Source: Blastocatellia bacterium (lineage in GTDB: Bacteria > Acidobacteriota > Blastocatellia > UBA7656 > JADIYM01). From it: a DNA stretch of 64,000 bases. Position numbers and translations under genes: made by a program. The stretch covers positions 186,001-250,000 of the forward strand of contig JADIYM010000008.1 in NCBI GenBank assembly GCA_016705245.1. The letters are read 5' to 3'. Positions 35,636-42,306 of the stretch are shown here, piece after piece. Below the pieces are notes generated by a model. The model was not told the DNA's origin. It made no database searches and was given only the letters and a program-made list of their open reading frames with translations. Every line of letters begins with the position of its first letter. Position 1 is the first letter of the stretch.

Positions 35636-36508
35636 ATGAGTGCTCCCCACATTGGATCGACGGCCACACTTCCATCGGCGGCAGACGTTGCCGAGGGCAT
35701 CGTAGAGCGTTACTGGAAACTCTATGTCCATCCGTTCCGTCAATCGCCGGACCCCGCGTTCGTTTACGAGTCGGGTCCGTTCCGTGAGGCACTGGCCCGC
35801 ATTCTCTACGACATCGTGGAAGTTGGGGGCGGCCTCAGCGTCTTGACGGGTTCGCCTGGCCTTGGCGTCACCACGCTCCTTCGAACGGTTGCATCGACAC
35901 TTCCGGAGGCGTTCTTCTGCACGGCCCACGTCGTCGAAACTGGCCGTCCGGTCGCAGGGCTGCTCTCCACAGTCCTCGGCGAGCTCGGAGCGCGCAAGTT
36001 GCCGCGTGGCCGTTCGGCGTTGTTCGACGCGGCGACATCCTTTCTTGCGGGTCTGGCGCGCGAAGGTCGCGAAGCCGTCGTTCTGGTTGACGAGGCGCAC
36101 GTTCTCGGCGCGTCGCAACTCGAGGGGCTCCGCCGACTGATGAACATCGAGACGAACGAGCGCAAGCTCCTGCATCTCGTTCTTGCTGGTCAGCCGAAGT
36201 TGTCAGCGACCATTGCGCGAAACGAGTCGCTCACGCGCAGGGTGACCATACGGGCTAAGCTCGAGCCGCTGCAGACTGCCGACGCTGACCGCTACATTGC
36301 CCATCGACTTCGGATGGCCGGTGCCGAGCGCGATCCGTTCTCTCCGCGTGCCGCGTCCCGCATCGTGGCTCGCTGCAAGGGCAATCCTCGACGGATCAAC
36401 GTGGTTGCCACGGCGGCCCTGTTCGCCGGCGCGCTCGCTCGAGCGACTACGATCTCCCCGGCAATGGTCGATGCCGCCGCTCGCGAGGTGGAAGAGGCGA
36501 CCGCATGA
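35636..36508 (+). CDS. ExeA/GspA-like AAA ATPase with altered Walker A
   Basis: A 290-residue AAA-family protein like ExeA or the TniB-type ATPases. The Walker A region reads LTGSPGLGVTTLLR, with Val where the P-loop Lys is expected. Walker B is intact (AVVLVDEAHVL), followed by LEGLRRLMNIETNERKLLHL, sensor-type LVLAGQPKLSA and an Arg-rich C-terminal lid (CKGNPRRINVVATAALF). The N-terminal YVHPFRQSPDPAFVYES matches the start of ExeA proteins. The ATG at 35636 is used rather than the TTG at 35618. Its stop overlaps the next gene by four bases. ATP binding may be weak or lost. Confidence 0.8.
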   Translation: MSAPHIGSTATLPSAADVAEGIVERYWKLYVHPFRQSPDPAFVYESGPFREALARILYDIVEVGGGLSVLTGSPGLGVTTLLRTVASTLPEAFFCTAHVVETGRPVAGLLSTVLGELGARKLPRGRSALFDAATSFLAGLAREGREAVVLVDEAHVLGASQLEGLRRLMNIETNERKLLHLVLAGQPKLSATIARNESLTRRVTIRAKLEPLQTADADRYIAHRLRMAGAERDPFSPRAASRIVARCKGNPRRINVVATAALFAGALARATTISPAMVDAAAREVEEATA

Positions 36509-36831
36509 CACGACTCCGCTATTCGGGACTGCTCGATGAGATTCGGGAGCGTGACCTTGCAGTGTCACGCCCTTCGACCTTGCTCGACGAGGCCGTCATC
36601 CCTCCACGACGTGAAGCGAGGAAGAAGCTGAAGGTCCGGGTGTCTCCCGGGCAACGCGCGTTCCTCGAGGACGCGGTTCATTCGACGCGGGGCACGGCGA
36701 TCGATGAATCGGCCGTTGTTGCGCTGGCGATTCGAATCCTCGAAGAGCTGGACGTGCCGTGGGACACCATCGCAACTCGCGAGGATCTCGTGTCCGTCGT
36801 CCGACGCGCTTTGCGGGCGCGCGTGCCGTAG
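36505..36831 (+). CDS. Hypothetical protein coupled to the AAA ATPase (108 aa)
   Basis: A 108-residue basic, helical protein beginning MTRLRYSGLLDEIRERD. The central RKKLKVRVSPGQRAFLEDAV is followed by a helix pair (DESAVVALAIRILEELDVPW, LVSVVRRALRAR). The ATGA overlap with the ATPase gene indicates translational coupling, so a partner or adaptor of the ATPase is plausible. No family is recognised and there is no membrane segment. Confidence 0.6.
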   Translation: MTRLRYSGLLDEIRERDLAVSRPSTLLDEAVIPPRREARKKLKVRVSPGQRAFLEDAVHSTRGTAIDESAVVALAIRILEELDVPWDTIATREDLVSVVRRALRARVP

Positions 36832-36837
36832 GAAACC

Positions 36838-37311
36838 ATGGCAAAAGCGTGGGAGGTTGTGGGGCTTGGGCCGGACGTGGCACTCGGCAAGTGTGCCCGG
36901 CACATCCTCGAGACCAGGTTTCGAGAGATGATGTCGTATCGGGATGGCACGGTGCAGGGGGACGACATCGAGCAGCTTCACTCGATGCGCGTGAGCTCGA
37001 GGCGGCTCAGATCGGCCATGCGCAACTTTCGTGACTGCTTCGATTCCGAGGGTTTCAGGTATCACTCCGACCGGATGCGAGAGATTGCCGCGACCCTCGG
37101 CGCCGTTCGTGACCTCGACGTGCGAATCGACTGGTACGAGTCTCTTCTTACCGACTCGGCTCCCGCCGAGCGTCCGGGGATTCGTCACTTGATTCGCATC
37201 GCCCGGCGCGATCGCAAGCTTGCGCGAATGCCGCTGTTGACGTTGCTCGACCGGCTCGAGGCCGAGAGCTACGCAGATCGCTTTCTCGCATTCGTCTGGC
37301 AGGAGTCGTAG
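36838..37311 (+). CDS. Half-size CHAD domain protein A (157 aa)
   Basis: CHAD domains are helical, His/Arg/Lys-rich modules that bind polyphosphate. This protein carries one copy of the signature, LHSMRVSSRRLRSAMRNFRD, and ends at FVWQES. A full CHAD has two such four-helix halves; this looks like the first half only. It begins MAKAWEVVGL, similar to the next protein (MAKMWKVESV). It starts 6 bases after the small coupled gene and ends 4 bases before the next ATG. Confidence 0.75.
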   Translation: MAKAWEVVGLGPDVALGKCARHILETRFREMMSYRDGTVQGDDIEQLHSMRVSSRRLRSAMRNFRDCFDSEGFRYHSDRMREIAATLGAVRDLDVRIDWYESLLTDSAPAERPGIRHLIRIARRDRKLARMPLLTLLDRLEAESYADRFLAFVWQES

Positions 37312-37315
37312 CGGC

Positions 37316-37933
37316 ATGGCGAAGATGTGGAAGGTCGAATCGGTCGATTGCGCCGCGACGTTCGCGTGGAACGCGCAGCATGCGATGAGCGTTCGCATTG
37401 CGGAGATGTATGCGCACGCGCCGGCGCTCGCCGACCCGCACGATGCCCACGGCATGCACGATCTGCGGATTTCAGTGAAGCGCCTGCGCTACAGCCTGGA
37501 GTTTTTCGCCCCGTGCTACGGACAGAGTCTCGTGTCGCCGATCCTCGACGCCCTGTCGGAGCTTCAGGACTATCTCGGAGAGCTGCACGATGCCGACGTG
37601 CTCATCCCCGAGTTTCAGCGATCACTCGACGTTTTGTCTTCAAGCGCGAGGACCTTCGTCCAGCGACGCGTGGCGCGTGCGCGGCCGAAGCGCCGGCCGA
37701 TCACGCTCGATCGATTTCGCCGCGAGCTTGCGCGCGGATCGGCCGTATCGGATCGAGCCGGCGTACTCGGCGCAATCAATCGCATGCGACGGCAACGTCA
37801 CGAGAACTATCGCGCGGCGCTGGCAATGTGGCGCCGCCTTGAAAGCGAAGGGTTCCGCGGCAAGCTCGAGATGCTGACCTTAGCGCAGAATGACGGACCG
37901 CCGGCAGCGCAAGCGTCCAGTCCGGTGGACTGA
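37316..37933 (+). CDS. Half-size CHAD domain protein B (205 aa)
   Basis: A second CHAD half with the signature MHDLRISVKRLRYSLEFF and the follow-on LSELQDYLGELHDADVLIPE, which is typical of the C-terminal half of CHAD domains. The C-terminal part is strongly basic (RARPKRRPITLDRFRREL, INRMRRQRHENYRAAL). AGGAG lies about ten bases before the ATG. It is in a different frame from protein A, with its own start, and the two N-termini resemble each other. Together they may assemble the two-fold CHAD fold from separate chains. Confidence 0.75.
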   Translation: MAKMWKVESVDCAATFAWNAQHAMSVRIAEMYAHAPALADPHDAHGMHDLRISVKRLRYSLEFFAPCYGQSLVSPILDALSELQDYLGELHDADVLIPEFQRSLDVLSSSARTFVQRRVARARPKRRPITLDRFRRELARGSAVSDRAGVLGAINRMRRQRHENYRAALAMWRRLESEGFRGKLEMLTLAQNDGPPAAQASSPVD

Positions 37934-38335
37934 GTCGCCGGGGAGCTTCGAAGCTACCGACCAGTGGAAGTGATCGGAATCGTTCGACCGTCCGTGGGAC
38001 GCTCGCTACCGCTCGCGGCTCATAAAACGGGGAGAACGGGGACCAGCCGCATTGGGGGCTGCCCTCATCGTGCACTACCCGGAAGGACGCTCCGCCGGGT
38101 CCCCGTTCCTCGGTCCCCGTTCCTCGAGCCGCGAGCGGTAGCGAGCGTCCCACGGACGGTGCCTGAAATCGCAGACTCGTCGTTGCGGAAGGACAGAAGT
38201 GCTCGGAACCGTTCGACCGTCCGCAGGCCGCTCGCTACCGCTCGCGGTTCTGTAACTCGAGGCTGAGGCGGTGCACACGGTCGCACGAGTCTCGCGGTAG
38301 CGAACGTGACAAAACCATGATCGTCTCTTTAGCTG
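37934..38335. other. Intergenic repeat region between CHAD and PBP1B genes
   Basis: About 400 bases without a supported gene, between convergent units. It is dominated by family 2 repeats at 37987-38252 with a degraded further copy around 38291-38306 (cgcggtagcgaacg). Confidence 0.6.
37987..38252. repeat. Cluster of family 2 palindromic repeats
   Basis: Three copies of a 35-base unit with core gctcgctaccgctcgcgg. Copy 1 at 37987-38021 and copy 2 at 38126-38160 are perfect reverse complements over 35 bases. Copy 3 (about 38216-38250) is in the same orientation as copy 1 with a few changes, and shares its left flank (ttcgaccgtccg). Between copies 1 and 2 lie aacgggg-type blocks, also in inverted order. 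This resembles REP/BIME-type intergenic elements. No transposase is adjacent. Confidence 0.8.
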
Positions 38336-40909
38336 CTATTCGTCGTCATCGTCTTCGTCCGATTTCACGCGGCGCGGGCGATCGGACGACTTCTTCTCTT
38401 TGCGGTCCTTGTCCTTCTTGTCACCGTCCTGGCCGCCCTTCGGCCGATCGGACTCTGGTGGCAGCCTGTACGGCGGCGTTGCGAGGTCTGACCCGTCGTC
38501 CGGATTCGGCGTCTCGAAGCTGCTGTCGTGGATCGGGCAGGGGTCCTTCGGTTCCGAACCAGAGATGAAGAGCTCGATTCGGTGCGCGACGCAGTGAGGT
38601 GTTGCGATCCCGCCGGATTCCGGATCGACATCGACTTCGACGAGGCCGTCGGCAGGTTTCTCGAACTCCGCGCCGCCAAGATCCGGCCGGAACTTGAGGG
38701 CGGCCTTCATGAAGTCGGCCCAGATCGGCAACGCGGACTTCGAGCCCTCGAGTCCGAGCTGATCGCCATTGTCGAAGCCCACGTATACGACACACACGAG
38801 GTTCGGTGTGTAGCCCGCAAACCATCCGTCGCGCGACGTTCCCGTCTTTCCCGCGGCAACGGCCGAGAAACCCCGAGCGCGCGCTCCCGCAGCCGTGCCG
38901 CGGTTCATGACGTCCTTGAGAAAGTCCGTGATGATGTACGCCGTCTGTGGATGTATTGCCGGTGCGAGATCGGGCTTCAACGCCCGTATGGTCGCGCCCT
39001 CGCCGTTCGTGACCCTCGCCAGTCCCGTCGGCTTTGCGCGTTGACCGAGGTCCGCGAACGCTGTGTATGCCTCGGCGACTTCGAGCGGCGTGGCCTCGGT
39101 AGTTCCGAGCGCCGTGGCGAGGTACGCGGGTGGCTTCGGCAGGCCGAGCTTCGTGGCCACCTGTTGCACCTGATACAGCCCGATTCGTTCGGCCACACGG
39201 ACAGTCACGACGTTGAGCGACTTCACGAGACCTTCTCGCAAAGGCAGCGGCTTTTTCGTGTAGGACTTCCCGAAATTGTCCGGTTCGTAGACGTCGCCCT
39301 GCGGCGTGATGAACTTCTCAGGTGCATCCAGAAACGGGGTTACGGAAGTAATCGGCTGTGGCAAGCCCGTCGCTCCATACGCTGACTCGATGGCCGCGGC
39401 GTAAACGACCGGCTTGAAGACGGATCCTGGCTGGCGCTTCGCTTCGGTGGCCCGGTTGAGCTGGCTTGCCTCGTAATCGCGCCCTCCGACCATGGCATAG
39501 ATCTCGCCAGTCTTCGGATTCAGCGCGATCAGGGCAGCCTGAACGGTGAGATCCGGATTGGCTATTTTCGTCTTCTTGTCGGGAACGATCTTGTCGAGGG
39601 CCGCGAGATTGTCGCGTACGGCCCGCTCCGCAGCGTGCTGAAGATCCATGTCGATCGTCGAGTAGATCCGCAGCGACTGGCTCGACAGCTCGGTGCCGGG
39701 AAATGCGGACTGCAGCTCCTTCTGGAGATAATCCACGAAGTACGGCGCATCGGCATTTGCGACGACACGGCGCGCCACGACGCCAAGCTCCTGACTCTTT
39801 GCGGCCTCGGCGTCTGCCGGAGCCGCGAAGGACATCTCCACCATGGCGTCGAGGACCTGGTTTCGACGTTCGAGCGCCTTCTCCGGATTCGAATACGGTG
39901 AATAGAGCGACGGTCCGCGGACGATACCGGCGAGCATGGCGCATTCGCGCAGATCGAGTTTCGACACGTCCTTGTCGAAATATGCATTGGAGGCCTCGCC
40001 GACACCGTTGATCGAGTACGTGCCCTGCTGGCCGAGGAAGATCTCGTTGCAGTAGAGCTGCATGATCTGATTCTTCGACAGACGCGTCTCGAGGACGATG
40101 GCCAGGAAAGCCTCCTGCAGTTTCCGCTTGTAAGTTCGTTCGGACGTGAGGAAGAGGTTCTTGACGAGCTGCTGCGTGAGGGTTGAGCCGCCTTGCGTGA
40201 TTTCTCCGTTCGTGACGTTGACCCAGACCGCTCGCGCCAGTCCGCGGTAGTCGACGCCGCGGTGCTCGAGGAACCGCCGATCCTCGATCGCGACCATGGC
40301 GTTGACGAGGTGTTTCGGGAGGTCATCGTACGCAACGATCTTTCGCTTCTCGCGATTCTGGTTCGAGACCGTGGTCAAGAGCTCGGGCTCGATGGAAATG
40401 GCCTGCACCGCCCGTTTCGACCCGGACTCGCTGATGCGTGTTATCGACCCGCCGTCCTTCGAAAACGTGACGGTTGCTGCCGGGAAGACCCTCTGGCCGT
40501 CCACGACAGCATCGAGTCCTGGCTCGATCGTGAGGCCCTGCGCGTCGAGCGAGTATCGTCCGCGCTTCGAGTCGGGCGTCGCCACCGCCTCGACATAACC
40601 GAGGTCATCGAAGTGCGCGCGGAGCTCGTCGATCGAGACGCTCTGACCGACCCGGATCGTTCGCGGCTGGGCATAGATACCGGAGGTTCTGATGAGGACG
40701 TCGCCACGCAGCTTCGCATCGAGCATGCGGCTGTACTGAACGTAGAAGTACGCGAAGACGCCGAGCCCGATGGCCGCGAAGATCCCGAGGACGGCCACCT
40801 TTCTCGGGGTGACGATCCGACGCCAGAGGCTCTTTCGGCGGAATCGCGGAAGTACCTTCTGAGGCTTCAAGGGCGAGCTCATTTTGGGAAGCGATACGAC
40901 GTGCCGCAC
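38336..40909 (-). CDS. Bifunctional penicillin-binding protein, PBP1B type
   Basis: An inner-membrane glycosyltransferase/transpeptidase that polymerises and cross-links peptidoglycan. From GTG 40909 it has 857 residues. TM is about 37-57; a UB2H-like domain follows (VSIDELRAHFDDLGYVEAV, about 90-150); GT51 carries AIEDRRFLEHRGVD with Glu209; the transpeptidase domain has GSVFKP (SxxK), KSLNVV (SxN) and AGKTGTSRDGWFAGYTP (KTG). A Lys/Asp-rich cytoplasm-like tail ends the chain. The GTG directly abuts the MocA-like stop; ATG at 40882 (MSSPLKPQKV) is an alternative start. It follows the nucleotidyltransferase gene on the minus strand. Confidence 0.92.
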   Translation of the reverse strand: MRHVVSLPKMSSPLKPQKVLPRFRRKSLWRRIVTPRKVAVLGIFAAIGLGVFAYFYVQYSRMLDAKLRGDVLIRTSGIYAQPRTIRVGQSVSIDELRAHFDDLGYVEAVATPDSKRGRYSLDAQGLTIEPGLDAVVDGQRVFPAATVTFSKDGGSITRISESGSKRAVQAISIEPELLTTVSNQNREKRKIVAYDDLPKHLVNAMVAIEDRRFLEHRGVDYRGLARAVWVNVTNGEITQGGSTLTQQLVKNLFLTSERTYKRKLQEAFLAIVLETRLSKNQIMQLYCNEIFLGQQGTYSINGVGEASNAYFDKDVSKLDLRECAMLAGIVRGPSLYSPYSNPEKALERRNQVLDAMVEMSFAAPADAEAAKSQELGVVARRVVANADAPYFVDYLQKELQSAFPGTELSSQSLRIYSTIDMDLQHAAERAVRDNLAALDKIVPDKKTKIANPDLTVQAALIALNPKTGEIYAMVGGRDYEASQLNRATEAKRQPGSVFKPVVYAAAIESAYGATGLPQPITSVTPFLDAPEKFITPQGDVYEPDNFGKSYTKKPLPLREGLVKSLNVVTVRVAERIGLYQVQQVATKLGLPKPPAYLATALGTTEATPLEVAEAYTAFADLGQRAKPTGLARVTNGEGATIRALKPDLAPAIHPQTAYIITDFLKDVMNRGTAAGARARGFSAVAAGKTGTSRDGWFAGYTPNLVCVVYVGFDNGDQLGLEGSKSALPIWADFMKAALKFRPDLGGAEFEKPADGLVEVDVDPESGGIATPHCVAHRIELFISGSEPKDPCPIHDSSFETPNPDDGSDLATPPYRLPPESDRPKGGQDGDKKDKDRKEKKSSDRPRRVKSDEDDDDE

Positions 40910-41506
40910 CTAGCGCAGTCGCTCGTAGTCCTCCTGTGTGTCGATATCGTCGAGCACGCCTATCGAATCAACGGGTACACGCAGCACGCGCTCCCTGTTC
41001 GCATACGTCACCGAGCGAAGACCGGCCGATACGTCCATCGTCAGTATCGTGTCTCGCAACGAAGAATCAAAAATGACCGGATGGCCAGTGTCACCGGCAA
41101 TGGTAGGGACGACGATCGCGGCGCCGGTTTCGCGGTATGCCTGAATGACGGATTCGTGGACCTCGCTAGAGACATGGGGCTGATCGCAAAGACAGATCAT
41201 GATGGCGTCGTCGGGACCGAGGGACTGGACACCGGCAAGGACGCTCGTCGCCATGCCGTCAGCATACGCCGTATTGCGGACGATGCGGACCCGATACGCG
41301 GCAAGGACGCGCTCGACCTCGTCCGCTCGATAACCCGTGACGACCACGATGTCGTCGGCAGAGGTTGCAAGAAGCGTCTCGACACAGGACTCGACGATCG
41401 TTCGGCCGCGGAATGGCATTAGTTGTTTGAAGTCGCCCATGCGCGACGAGAGTCCTCCTGCGAGGAGAACCGCTGCAACGCGACGACGGACGGGGGAGTC
41501 GCTCAT
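40910..41506 (-). CDS. MobA/MocA-like nucleotidyltransferase
   Basis: A 198-residue NTP-transferase. The nucleotide-binding signature AAVLLAGGLSSRMGDFKQLM at the N-terminus, MICLCDQPHV and DTGHPVIFDSSLRD match molybdenum cofactor cytidylyltransferase (MocA) and related MobA proteins. It attaches a nucleotide to molybdopterin in characterised relatives. No molybdoenzyme gene is close by, so the substrate is inferred. It ends exactly where the PBP1B GTG begins. Confidence 0.8.
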   Translation of the reverse strand: MSDSPVRRRVAAVLLAGGLSSRMGDFKQLMPFRGRTIVESCVETLLATSADDIVVVTGYRADEVERVLAAYRVRIVRNTAYADGMATSVLAGVQSLGPDDAIMICLCDQPHVSSEVHESVIQAYRETGAAIVVPTIAGDTGHPVIFDSSLRDTILTMDVSAGLRSVTYANRERVLRVPVDSIGVLDDIDTQEDYERLR

Positions 41507-41526
41507 CGGTACGATTCTACGAAGTC

Positions 41527-41556
41527 TTGCTTCGCCAAATCAAAACGGGGTATAGT
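41527..41556 (+). promoter_or_regulatory. Candidate promoter of the SWIM-SNF2 genes
   Basis: TTGCTT at 41527-41532 and TATAGT at 41551-41556 with an 18-base spacer. A leader of about 220 bases to the ATG at 41784 shows nothing recognisable. Confidence 0.5.
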
Positions 41557-41783
41557 CCGCGCGGTTCGAAAAGACGCTCCCCCGATTGCCGACGGGCGTG
41601 GGGCGTAGAGGCGAAAGGGACTTCCCGGTTGCCGGTCTGACGGGTCGGAATCCCCAGAGCATTGAGACGGCAGAGGTCAGAGACTGCGTTCCGCACACCG
41701 AAGAGTTTTCGCCAGTACCGTTGGCAGCGACGCTTCGGAGGCGGGCAGCAAATCGACAGCGTGCAGCAAACACACACCACCAT

Positions 41784-42140
41784 ATGACCGATCTGACGAT
41801 CGAACGGCTTGCCAGTCTCGCAGGCGAGTCCATCTTTGATCGCGGCCAGCAGTACTTTCGCTCGGGCCGCGTCCTCAGTGTCACCGCAGACAACGGATCC
41901 GTTCGCGGCCGTGTCAAGGGCAGCGACCAGTATCCGTACCGGGTCGAAATCGATCTGAGACCTCAGCGTCTCGGCGCCCGGTGCACGTGCCCTTTCAACA
42001 TGGGCCCGTGGTGCAAGCACGCCGTTGCCGTGGCGATGTCCTATTGTCTGGATGGGTCGAAGAAGGCAGCGGCACAGTCGCGGGCCAGCGGACGTCCCCT
42101 CGGAGCGGTCATTCCGCGAGATCTGATGGTCGCGCCGTGA
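41784..42140 (+). CDS. SWIM zinc-finger protein
   Basis: A 118-residue protein with a SWIM zinc finger, CTCPFNMGPWCKHAVAV (CxC...CxH), preceded by the typical EDRGQQYFRSG-like segment (IFDRGQQYFRSGRV). SWIM proteins bind nucleic acid or protein and are commonly encoded with SNF2 helicases. The ATG at 41784 (MTDLTIERL) is preferred over an open frame reaching 41586. Its tga (42138-42140) overlaps a GTG at 42137 in a frame leading into the helicase region. Confidence 0.82.
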   Translation: MTDLTIERLASLAGESIFDRGQQYFRSGRVLSVTADNGSVRGRVKGSDQYPYRVEIDLRPQRLGARCTCPFNMGPWCKHAVAVAMSYCLDGSKKAAAQSRASGRPLGAVIPRDLMVAP

Positions 42141-42306
42141 GCGGCGCCGTTGACGAGCCTCAGACAACGGATGGTACGTCGCCCGCTACAGTCAATGGCG
42201 AGGTCAAGGCGGATGGCGAGACTGGCGATCGAAGCCAGAAACGCCGCCGTCGCCGTCCTCGCCGGCGACGGCGAGGCGCGCCCGGGGAAGATGCCCGATC
42301 GAGCGT

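Noticed and set aside
34671..35792. Minus-strand 373-residue frame over the UPF0210 gene
   Set aside because: Antisense of a conserved gene with no motif or credible start.
37300..37320. Frameshift or nonsense mutation splitting one CHAD gene
   Set aside because: Not fully excluded, but each half has its own MAKxW start, a plausible Shine-Dalgarno and similar N-termini, so a tandem pair is preferred.
40193..41422. Plus-strand 409-residue frame over PBP1B and the MocA-like gene
   Set aside because: It crosses two real minus-strand genes and lacks any domain.
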